A stretch of DNA of 64,000 nucleotides. Origin: Linepithema humile (taxonomy: Eukaryota > Arthropoda > Insecta > Hymenoptera > Formicidae). The position numbers were made by a program, and so were the translations under genes. The notes beneath the pieces are model-generated. The model had not been told where the DNA came from. It saw nothing but the letters and a program-made list of their open reading frames with translations, and did no database searches. The stretch is taken from contig NC_090129.1 in the NCBI RefSeq assembly GCF_040581485.1, forward strand, positions 730,501 to 794,500, read 5' to 3'. The first letter of the stretch is position 1, and each line of letters opens with the position of its first letter. Positions 11,293 through 22,091 of the stretch are shown piece by piece.

Positions 11293-14200
11293 ATGAGATC
11301 AGTCGGCGTATTCTGTTTGGCGGCACTGTGCCTCGTCTCGACTTGTCACGGCAAGGTTGAGACCGACGAGGGTGTCCTGGTGGTTACGAAGGACAACTTC
11401 GACAGCGTCATCCAGGACAACGAATACGTGCTCCTCGAGTTCTGTGAGTACAACTTCATTTCGGATTGTGTATCTGTTGCTCCGGCGACGAGATGCGCTC
11501 TCCCATCTGTACTTTCTGCACACAAGACTCTCCGCATCCCGTGTTGCGATAAAGAGGAAATCCAGAGAAAAAGAGGATTATAATTTGCGAAAGAAGATAA
11601 CGGAGCGTCTGTGATCGGAGGCAAGAAATCTGTTAGACTCGTCCTCCCTCGTCCATGCTTCGCGCCTCGTTGCCGGTCTCTTGTACGCGTCAGATAAGAC
11701 CACGAATTCGCGTACACGTCATCACTCGGCATCTTCGAGGACAAAGATAATCAGCCAGCCGTCGTGTTATTTCTGGGAGAACGGCGACGATCCCTCGTGT
11801 TTCCACATCCGGCGATCGTTCTGCGATCTCGAACATGGTCTTTGTGGCAGCATTTTTTTGCCACTCTTCCTTCTTTCTTTTTTTCTTCTTCATCTTGATG
11901 ATGTCCGAATAACGAAGGAATCTAATGTATACTCGATCATGAAAAGAAAACGCTTGGGAAATCTGTTCTGTAATTGTTTGAAGAAGAGCTCCTTCGAAGT
12001 TTCAATCTGTAAACATCCGCGAGATATTTCAATATCGCGGATGTCCTTCGGATTCCTTTTAAAGATCCGAATCGATCGCAGACTCGCAAACAGACCCCAC
12101 TTAGATCCATGCTCCTTTTATATTTTTCCTTCTTCCTACGCGAGCCTGTACATCGCACATCATTTATCTCGCTCGAGTGCAGAAAGTGCAGCAGGAGAGC
12201 GCAACTGTAAAGATTAGACGATCTCCTTCTTCGGCGCCTTTTTTTTACCGTTACACCGTCTTGCAAATTGCCCGGCGCGATTATGATCGTCGCGTGGCGT
12301 CACGTAATGACGACTCGGTGATGACGACAATTGACTGCTGGCGGCTATTGACGCAGCATCCATAAATAATCAAAATCGATTCGATGTGTCTGGATTAAGG
12401 ATCGAACTAATCGTACTTTCATCGGTTCACAAATTTGATATGCTAATTGTCGAATTGTAATCGCTAATTATCGATTTCCGGATTACCACAATTAACCATA
12501 TGGCATTCGTATAATTCGTTAGTAATGAACAAAGTTTTGCAAAATCTTAACATACATAGTAGTACTATTTTCTAACCTTTTTTTTTTCTTTTCAATCTTA
12601 TTTGATGTCGCAGAAAATATTATTGTCGACAAAATTTTTTTCTAATAACAATTATATATCAGTAATATCCTCAAACAGCAAAGTAGTATTATATTTTCAT
12701 TACAGATGCTCCATGGTGCGGACATTGTAAGGCATTGGCACCTGAGTATGCTAAAGCAGCGAAGAAACTAGAGGAAGCCAAGTCGTCAATCAAACTAGGC
12801 AAAGTAGACGCTACTGTTGAAACTCAGCTCGCTGAGAAGCATGGAGTGAGAGGATATCCCACTCTCAAGTTCTACCGCAAAGGAAGTCCGATCGAGTACA
12901 CTGGTGGTCGCCAGGTCGATGACATTGTCAACTGGCTGAACAAAAAGACTGGACCGGCTGCCAAAGACCTGCCGACAGTCGATGAAGCCAAGGAGTTTAT
13001 CGAGGCGCACAATGTCGCCATTGTTGGATTCTTCAAGGTACGATTAAAGTTTTTTTTTTTTTAATTTTAATTGTTCACTGATTTTATCTACTTATGTTGA
13101 TTTTGTTCCTACATCAAAAGCTTAATCTGTTCCTGTTTATTTAAATACGCATAATGTCTTTATCAGGATGTTGACAGTGAAGCTGCCAAGATATTCTTGG
13201 AAGTCGGCCACATCGTGGACGATCATGTATTTGGTATTACAAGCAGTGATGAAGTGCTTAAAGAATACGAAGTTGAAGACGGAAAGATTGTGTTATTCAA
13301 GAAGGTATGCACTTTTTCGTGTGCTATTAATATTTTGAAGCAGAAAAACAATTTTGAAATTTTTAATTTAATTTCTGTTTTTTTTTTTGGAATAGGAACG
13401 CAATGTAAAAATATTTTGATCTTTGTTTCTTACAGTTTGACGAAGGCAAGGCTGTCCACGATGGAGAAATTAGCGTCAAAGATGTGCAGAACTTTATCAC
13501 TGTAAACGCGTTGCCTCTGGCTGTCGAATTCAACCAAGACACAGCACAGAAGATCTTCAGCGGAGACATCAAAAGCCACTTGTTAATTTTCTTGAGCAAA
13601 GACGCCGGTCACTACGAAAAGTATATCGATGGAATTCAAGAGCCGGCGAAGAAATACCGTGGCAAGGTACGTAATTTCACAGCAATGTTTCTATTGTTAT
13701 TTCCGAAAAATCGATGTATAAGACTTGAAAATATCGGCGCAGGTGCTGTTCGTGACGATCGACTGCGACGAGTCCGATCACGAGCGCATCCTGGAGTTCT
13801 TCGGCCTGAAAAAGGATGAAGTGCCAGCTATGCGACTCATCATGCTCGAACACGACATGGCCAAGTACAAGCCCGATAATCCAGAGATCAGCGCAGAGAA
13901 TATTATGGAATTCGTCACCGCCTTTGTGGAGGGCAAGCTGAAGCGGCACCTGCTCACGCAGGACTTGCCCGAGGATTGGGACAAGAGCCCGGTCAAGGTC
14001 CTCGTCGGCACGAATTTCCACGAAGTCGCCCACGACAAGGAGAAGGACGTTCTCGTTGAATTCTACGCACCTTGGTGCGGCCATTGCCAGCAGCTCGCGC
14101 CCATTTACGAGCAGGTGTGCATCTCTCTCATTGAAATTCATTTATAGCGACATCGGTAATCGATAATGCGGCTCCGCTAATCGAGCGCGTTGATTTCAGC

Positions 14201-14866
14201 TTGGCGAGAAGTACAAGGACAACGACAAGCTGGTCATCGCAAAGATGGACGCCACCGCTAACGAGCTGGAGGATGTGAGGGTCACTAGTTTCCCCACACT
14301 TACGCTTTACAAGAAAGAGACGAATCAGGTATGAATCAATCTGTTGTTACGATATTTACAATACAATTATAATAAGCTCATTTCGACATTTTGCGCTCCA
14401 GGCTGTGGAATATAATGGTGAAAGGACGCTCGACGGTCTCTCCAAGTTTATTGAAACTGGCGGAGAGTACGGCCAAGCTGCAGAAGAGGTATGTTATAAG
14501 ATTATGTGTGCGTGCACACATTTATATCACATTTTTTTATTCGATTTTAAGTGTCCTGAATTACAAAGGAAAGACAGTGAATATATTTTATTTTTGACAA
14601 GCGAGGCAACAAGAATGTACAATATTTTTTGCTGCCTTTCCTATCATTGTTTCTTCTTAAAGAACCATATGTTATTCTTATTTCTGATTATAAAAAGAAA
14701 ACAGTAAAACAAACCGCATGAATCATGTCTCTTAGAATTTTAACTTTTTTTTTTTTTTTTTTTGGAACTTGAGCATAACTTTTTCAAACTTGTTAAATCA
14801 TTTGTTTCACTGCAGGCTCAGGAGGAGGACGAAGACGACGATGTGCCAAGGAAGGACGAGTTGTAA
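11293..14866 (+). CDS. Pdi: Protein disulfide isomerase (PDIA1/P4HB type)
   Basis: ER-lumen oxidoreductase and chaperone that forms and shuffles disulfides; in animals it is also the beta subunit of prolyl 4-hydroxylase. Exons: 11293-11443, 12706-13037, 13167-13304, 13436-13666, 13743-14114, 14200-14328, 14402-14488, 14816-14866; 496 aa, the usual length. A signal peptide (MRSVGVFCLAALCLVSTCHG) opens the protein. Thioredoxin domain a carries APWCGHC (cysteines 55 and 58), followed by b and b', and domain a' carries the second APWCGHC (cysteines 396 and 399). The protein ends in an acidic stretch and the ER retrieval signal KDEL. Intron 1 (1.26 kb) splits the Tyr codon just before the first active site. 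The upstream ERSE and UPRE suggest induction by ER stress. Confidence 0.97.
11444..12705. other. PDI intron 1
   Basis: Starts GTGAGTA and ends CATTACAG. Mixed composition with no repeat or gene that I can support; the open frames near 11680-12270 have no domain content. Confidence 0.8.
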
Positions 14867-16176
14867 ACGCACATAATCATTATTGTAAGGAGTAAAAACA
14901 ACATTGACTCGCCTCTTGTATTTCCTGCATCCAGTCAATGAGCTCCATAATTTCCCGTTTCCCCGAGATTATTCATTTACTACGAAAGTGGTGCAGTCTC
15001 ACACACACTTGTTACTTTACTAGAAGTTTAGGTTTACGTGAGTCTCGCAGTGTACAATTCATAGTTAAGACTTGAAGCTCGTGGTTTGGCACAGGGTTAC
15101 CGTCACGTCCATCGATATCAACGCAAACGGTGACACTCCCGTGATGATACAGAGTCATCGTCTTGATAGCGAAAAGTAGAGTGTGCGAACATGGATTTTG
15201 AAAACTTGCCACGCACTCGAGCTGTCCAGTGTGGACGCAATGAAGATGCGGGTATCGGGAATATGCGAATACGTATCTTTCCTCGTGATTATGCTGCGCA
15301 TATGTCGAACTTTTGTGATGACGTGACCTCCTGCCGTCTGAAAATTACGGGCGTTCGCTATAATTTCGCGCTTTTATCTTTTTACGTCGCGGAATGAGAG
15401 AGTGAATCATTAATCTAAGAACGTCTTGATCGTCACGAATCACTTTTTATTTTTATATAAAGGTTCTTATTTTTATCGATATCATTCATATCTGAAGCGG
15501 CTCGCCGCGCAGTTGCAGCGCGCGGGTGGAAGCGCGTCTTCGTGCAAGTCTACGAGGGCCAGTGGTTTATACATACATTTCCAATCTACAGCATTTGAAA
15601 CTGTCACGCGACGGGTGATGGTTTAGATATTACACATACCTACATTTAAGATAGGCAGTCGTTTTTCGATGTTCTAGTTTTAATTGACTGAAATTCTAGG
15701 GAAACTAGCGATGAGGCACATTACTGCGGAAGGAAAAAGAAAAATTAAATTATATATATATACATCAATAAGTCTTTATTATATTATTCTTAATATATAA
15801 AGATATTATTCTATATTCTCTGGTTCACGTCTGTTTTATTTCACCATTACTGTGCTATATTATTTGTAGACTATGCGACATGCTGTACATAGAAATATAT
15901 TTTTAACACATTTTTGCACGCATTCGCTGCGTGCTGAATTCAGCTGAATGCGTCGAATGTCGTAATGTATAAGCGAACGCGAGTGACGAGATAATAACAC
16001 ACCGGTAGTGCGTTCATTACATTTTACGGAAATGGGCACTTATGGCTATTTTATTGCCAATAATCGCGCGTACGATAATTAGCACTTTGAGTGGCACTCG
16101 CTAATATTTTGTTCCCCCTTTTTCCCCCCTCATAATTCCTGTCTAATAACATTTGTTTGTCCTTTTTTTTCACTAG
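14867..16176. other. PDI 3' UTR and upstream part of the next gene
   Basis: The first few hundred bases are the PDI 3' UTR. A forward frame at 15191-15397 has no recognisable content. A possible four-codon first exon for the next gene, ATGAAGATGCGG at 15240-15251 followed by GTATCG, has the right phase for the exon starting at 16177, but the evidence is weak. The remainder is AT-rich. Confidence 0.4.
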
Positions 16177-18082
16177 GATTACGGAAGAGGCACGGATCGT
16201 ACGTTGAATTTGTCAGATGTGTACAAACTGTTACGTGAGACTTTGTTAATTACAGAAGAAGTGAAGGAGATACTGAAAAGAGATTGCGACGAAGCGGCAT
16301 TTGTTTTGAAATCGTGGCAAGTGAGAGCCGTCGCTGAAAAGCGTGTGGATGAGAGCTCTTGCAGCTGCAAAAAAGTATGAGTACAATCAAGCATCTTTAT
16401 TAACATACAGCGCACATTTTTTACAAATTGATTTGACCTCGTTTTGCTTACCTTATCATTGATTAGATCGCGAGTAAAAACGAAGCTGAGGAAATCGCGG
16501 CGGGGATCGGCAGAGCGATAATTCTGGCGCAAGAGCTGCGGGAAAAATTGAAGTTTAACGTAGCGTCGAAGAAGAGGACGTCGAGGAGAGACGCGGTTGA
16601 AAGTATCTATCTGCCGTCAGTTAGCGATCGTAATAAGAAAGTATCGAGAACCAATCTTGGAACGCAGAAAGGAAACAGCGCAAAGGACTGTAAAAAATCA
16701 ATTGCGCTTCAAGGCGACAAAGCGACTTTTGTCGCGATGAGAAAGTCCTCGAAATCTGTCGACCGTACGAAGCAGAGTGATGCAACCGACAAGAGACACA
16801 ACCAATCAAAGACGTTGCCTGCAAAGGCCGCAACAAGATCGAGAAAGGAAAAGAATTTTATACTGGAAAATAAGTTGAAAGTTAAGAGGATAAGTTCGGC
16901 GAGTAAACTGCAAGATGATGGCAACAATTCCAACGACGCATCGCGATGTGTATGTGTGACAATAATAATGCAACGGAGAAATAGATATCTTAATATCCGA
17001 TTCGGCGTAAGAAAGAAATTCGTAGATTTTTTCATGTAATTTTGTTTTACTTTTATTTCAGTCACAAAAGTCTGTAACGTCTGAAACGTCAGCCACTGAA
17101 CTAAGCGATTTGATACACAAAGTGCGACAATCCACGGAGAGTGCGTTGACTCTTTCTTTCAACAGCGACAAGACCGATTGTCCGTTGCACGGAGATCACA
17201 CGCGTGAATCCGTCGAGGAACAAATCGTGACGATAGATGTGGTGGAGGCGCTTCGTCATTTCGATGTGCCGAATGAAATCGTTAAAGTTCTGAGAATTTA
17301 CCATGAATTTTTGATGGCTGAAGCAAATGATATGAATGACATTAAAGAAGATAGAAATAAAAAGTCGGTCGATGGTTTTCTGCAAGAATTTGAGACGATG
17401 GTAAGTAAGCGCAAATACGGAAGAAAAAAAAATAGTTGAGCTATTTTATGCCTTTTATTTTATTTTTGCAGAACATAGTTGCGCAAGACTATTTATTGCA
17501 AGAGCCACGCTTGCTTAAAACAACTGCCGAATCGCTATCTGCGTTTAGCGACACTTTTAACGAAGATCTCGACTTGATGCAATTTAACGAAATGAACAAA
17601 ACACTCGCCAAACTAGAAATCGCTTTGAAACACTATGATATCGAGAATATTGCGACACCCGTTATTGAGAGACCGTCATGCGATCCTTCTCTGGCAAGAG
17701 GATGGATGTCAAACGGATTTTGGAATGTCTCCTGTATAGAATATGTCAAAAGTAAATTTATACCTTGTTTCCACTTAAAAATCTCCAATTTTTTAATTTA
17801 ACATACGTTATTCCACTTTTTATTTTAGACTTTTCCAAAGTGTACAACATAAAATACTCTAGCAAGAAGCAATTGTTATCGCTGTATGAAGCGATGCAAA
17901 GATTACAGCGCACGGAATACCGAAATACGCTGATCGGGATTATTTTGCGCGACGTGATACCCGCCGTTAAGTCCAACATTGATCCCACGAGCGCGGAATA
18001 CGCGCGAGCGTACAAGACGATATTTGTTCTCTGCCAAGATTTGAATCCCGAAGTGCCAGTTTTAGTGAGGACCGACAGCTAA
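16177..18082 (+). CDS. Unrecognised protein, 5' end uncertain
   Basis: Five well-phased exons: 16177-16374, 16467-16949, 17062-17400, 17472-17751, 17829-18082, giving 518 codons up to the stop. No start codon lies in the first listed exon, which begins right after an acceptor (CACTAG), so at least one upstream exon is missing; 15240-15251 is a candidate. The protein has a helical N-terminal part (LSDVYKLLRETLLITEEVK), a Lys/Arg/Ser-rich, probably disordered middle (residues about 110-225), and a helical C-terminal part (KQLLSLYEAMQRLQRTEYR) ending VPVLVRTDS. I see no signal peptide, membrane segment or known domain. It ends 267 bases before DNAI2 on the same strand. A ciliary or sperm role is only a guess from that neighbour. 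Clean splice sites and a long joined frame make a real gene very likely. Confidence 0.7.
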
Positions 18083-18105
18083 GTCCCACACACTACATAT
18101 TCTTC

Positions 18106-18119
18106 GTTGCTATGGTAAC
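18106..18119. promoter_or_regulatory. RFX X-box, GTTGCTATGGTAAC
   Basis: Fits the RFX-factor X-box (two inverted half-sites GTTGCY / RGYAAC around AT) with nearly complete symmetry. It sits between the preceding gene's stop codon and DNAI2, about 230 bases upstream of the DNAI2 ATG. RFX proteins drive ciliary genes in worms, flies and vertebrates, so the placement fits control of DNAI2. Confidence 0.75.
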
Positions 18120-18349
18120 CGTTATACGTGTACAACTTAATTGATACTTTTTGCGAAACGGCGCACAGTTGTATTTTACTACTTGTTAACATTGCGCTGC
18201 GGTATTAATAAGCGAGCGATTTTGTGCCACCAATTATTTCTAGTGTGATAAATAAAATTTCGATATCAAAGTAAATCATTTCCACGACTATATCCTGCAT
18301 CCTGCATCTATTCATTCTGCGTGCAATTTGAAGCTATCGTTATTACACA

Positions 18350-21268
18350 ATGGAATACGCTTACACGAAGAAGAGAATGCAATACGGGCGGAGAAGCAAT
18401 TTCTCCGACTTCGACAAGGCGGAAGTAGAAATTAAATCGAATCCAGCGCTGATGAGCAATTACACTCGACTGGATCCTGTGACACACGCCACGCAGTGCA
18501 GTAAGGTCTTCGCGGTTCACGAGGTATCTTTCGATAGTTGGTTTAAAAATTAGATGACGTTACGAGTAGCACGTGCATTGCACTTGTATGTGTCGCAGGT
18601 GAATACAACCACCGCGACTTACAGGGACAACAAGATGTTCCACTACGAGGGCGGTTGGCCGAAGGATATAAACATGAAGGACCTGGAGCAGACGGTCCGG
18701 TATAGGCGCAAGATCGAAAAGGACGAGCTGTACATTCACACGATGCTCCAATTGTTGCCTGTAAAAAAAATCTTGTTCGATTTTGTTGAAGCTCTTGGAA
18801 CTCGCTCTCGTATTTCAACGCGCGATTTTACGCGCTGCTTTCAAGTCGATGGAGCACTGCATACTGCAGAACAACGCGTGCAACATCTACGAGCAGTATT
18901 TCGCCGATGTGGAGACCGAGCCGCTGATACAGAGAGCTTTTTCGCGCACGGTGAACGTCTACCGGGATCCCGTGACGATGAAGCGGCAGATCACCCATCT
19001 GTCCTGGTCGCCGGATCAGGGTAACCGTTTCGCGGCCAGTTATTGCAGCACCAACATCAAAAAAAGCTTCGGCAGTAATATGTCGTATATCTGGGAAGTG
19101 GGTGCGTTGAGTATAAGCATGAATTAGAATTGAGTAATGAGCGGAATTAATCGAAACTTTCGCAGAGAACCCGAACAATCCGTACATGACGCTGAAGCCG
19201 TTCTGCCCGATTCTCACGCTGGAATATAATCCTAAGGACAGCAACGTCCTGATGAGCGGCCTGATGACCGGACAGGTGGCCTGCTGGGATATCAGAAGAG
19301 GCGTGGAAGCGGTGGAGATCAGCTCAGTGGAGTGCAGTCACAGGGATCCGTGCGACAAGACTCTGTGGATCAATTCCAAGACCGGCACTGAGTTCTTCAG
19401 CGCCTCGAAGGACGGTCAGGTATATAGAATCTCGCGGCGAAGGGACGGAGGTCAGAATACATGCTCTTTCACTGTAGATAAAATGGTGGGATACCAGAAA
19501 GATGCAGACGCCGACGGAGACATTGGTGATAGATCTGTTGAAGCCGGAGGATCAAAATGTGGACAAGGCGATCGGCATTTCGGCCCTTCAATTCGAACCG
19601 TCAATAGGAACGCGCTTCATGTGCGGCTTAGAAAACGGTATTTATCATGTTACGAGAGATTCGATTGTTTTACACTTTTCATTGATATATAAAACATTTC
19701 GAATTTTTATTCGAATTTTATTACAATTAATTTTTTATTAAAATTAGAATTTTTATTTGGAATTCTGGTTAACACACCATGTGCGTTTCATATGTACATC
19801 TAGCACTAACATTTGTAGTATTTTTTTTTTTTTAAATGAAATAATTATATTCTTCGACATGCATTCCATTATTAAGCACTGTAACATTATTATTGCATTT
19901 ACATTGTTTACTGATAAATAGTTGTAATAGCTTAACACGCAAGATCGCTATTGAGACAAAATTCGATCGTAAAATCAAACTAATTTTCTACATTGTTCAA
20001 GGTATTGTAATATCGGGTAATCGCAAAGGTAAATCGCCCGGCGAGAAGATCGCAACGAGATTCAAGGCGCAGTACGGGCCGGTCATAAGCCTAGAGAGAA
20101 ATCCGACGTTCGTGAAGAACTTCTTGACGGTCGGCGATTGGACCTCGAGAATTTGGTCGGAAGACTGCAGGGAGTCCTGCATAGCTTGGACACCGTAAGT
20201 TCAAAAATAAGAGGAAATTCGCGTAGGAGGCCTGCTGACAAACAATATTAATTCCTCAGCGGTCATCGAGATTTTTTAACAGGCGGCGCGTGGAGCGCCA
20301 CGCGTTTCTCCGTGTATTTCCTGATCAAAACGGATGGAACGCTGGATGTGTGGGACTTTTTAATCCAGCAGGACAGTCCGGTCCTCAGCGTGAAGGTACA
20401 CGATCAGGCTGGTGCTGTGTCCAACGATAAATTTGCAATACAATCTGTTTCAAGGTCTGCGATGAGAGTTTGACATGTTTACGACCGCACGAACAAGGAC
20501 AATTGGCTGCAGTTGCAAACAAGAAAGGCTCGACTTATCTGCTCGAATTTTCAGAAGCTTTGACGATCAATCAAAAGAATGATAAATTACTGTTAACTGC
20601 GGCAAGTATCAAACTTCTTAAAAATTAATAGAAAAAGGATACTAATTTGTTAAAGTCTTTTTTACTACAATATTTCAACATTCTCAGAATCGAGAACTTA
20701 ATTATTTCGTTTATCGCTGAAAAATTTTGTTCTTTGCTTTCGATATTTTAATGATTGCAGTGAGAAATTAAGAGTTTTAAAAGATAATTATGAAGATTTT
20801 ATACCAGTTAAAAGAAAGAAGACAAAAGAAACAGATCATATATCAGACACATCCTTCTTTTCGTTAGTAGAAATGGTATTATCGGTTTCTCTAGCTTCTT
20901 GATCGCGAGACGCGCCGGGAGAAAGTGATAGAAGCGAAGAATAGAGAGCAACGATTGAAAATGAAAACGCAGAAGAACCAAGGCGATTCGGATTTCACCG
21001 ATATTTCCACGAAGCCGGACGAACGAGAAGATACGAAGGAATCTGACGGTCTGAGGACCACGTTAATAATGCAATGTGAACAGGAGTATGAAAATTTGAT
21101 TAACGCGGTAAGAGAATCTTCCGGCACCCGGTAATTCAATTAATTTTACGCAAACAGATATATATTTAGTTATCGATTGTTATTGTGCAGGAATTGACAC
21201 GACAGACGGAAGAAAGTAACGTGGAACTGAATAACAACTTGGTACAGAACGGCGGCGTTATAAGTTGA
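18350..21268 (+). CDS. DNAI2: Axonemal dynein intermediate chain 2
   Basis: WD-repeat subunit of the outer dynein arm; it helps assemble and dock the motor on ciliary or sperm axonemes. Exons: 18350-18523, 18599-18760, 18846-19101, 19166-19419, 19478-19637, 20002-20194, 20260-20395, 20455-20601, 20895-21107, 21191-21268; 590 aa, against about 605 in human. It starts MEYAYTKKRMQYGRR and contains NVYRDPVTMKRQITHLSW, the WD strings YIWEVENPNNPY, LEYNPKDSNVLMSGLMTGQV and IKWWDTRK, then FLTVGDWTSRIWSEDCRES, DGTLDVWDF and the family tail DRETRREKVIEAKNREQR. The intron 20602-20894 uses a GC donor (GCG|GCAAGT). Candidate poly(A) signal AATAAA at 21281. In an insect, expression is expected mainly in testis and chordotonal neurons. 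Confidence 0.93.
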
Positions 21269-22091
21269 AATGTGATTGCTAATAAAACATCCTTCCACGA
21301 TCATTTCTGATCCCTCATCGTAGCTGCATTGAATCATGAAATGTTTTAAATACACTACATGTCAGAAAAAGAGGTGCATTGTTTTTTTTCCTCTCCAAAA
21401 GTATTTATTTGTCCACGATTGTTCTGTCGCGTATTTTTAACGACTTTGTAAAGATTTATCTTTTCTTTAATATCTCTCAAGTTTTTATCTTTTTGTTCTT
21501 GAATAAATCTTTCAGAAAAGACCACGTGTATAAATTTATGTGATGTATATTCTAAACTTGATAAATAAAGTTTGTCGAAACTCCGAATTTAATTATAAAA
21601 TGCAGTAGCAACAAATAAAGATATTGCAGAAAATATTAGCAGTTCGGAAGTTTTAAAAATTATTAGAAAAAACTAGTGTTCAGTATTGCTTGAGAAATTA
21701 TTATTAAAACGCGGAACTTGCTGAAAAATTGAACGCAATGAGGTTGGAGTTCCTCGTCGTCGCGTATCGATCGATCGACGCTTCCACGCAACCACGCGGT
21801 CGCTACACCGACTATTCGCACACCTGGCGTACGTAGTAACGCTGTTGCGATTCCACCTACGCGACCGCCGACGAATTAGCACGATATTTATACTCGCGTC
21901 GTAAAGTGATTTTAATGAAGACCGCAACGAGGACAGAATTATTTTCTTCAGCGAATTAATATTTGCCTTGGTGAGCGATCGATCGATTCGACGCAAGTGG
22001 AACACACGCGATCCTCATTTGTGAGCGACCTTGTTCTTTTTAGCGGCGCGTTAACAATTTTCAGAAGGTGATCCGCAGCCGAGGGGAAGCC
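21269..22091. other. DNAI2 3' UTR and AHI1 promoter/5' UTR
   Basis: AT-rich 3' flank with a poly(A) signal at 21281, then sequence that turns GC-richer from about 21730 towards AHI1. An acceptor-like TTTTCAG just before 22070 suggests a non-coding first exon of AHI1. Nothing else is supported. Confidence 0.45.

Noticed and set aside
19420..19477. Apparent frameshift in DNAI2 after SKDGQV
   Set aside because: A 58-base intron here restores IKWWDTRK in frame, so the gene is intact.
21760..21900. X-box search in the AHI1 promoter
   Set aside because: Only half-site-like GTTGCGATT was found; no matching second half.
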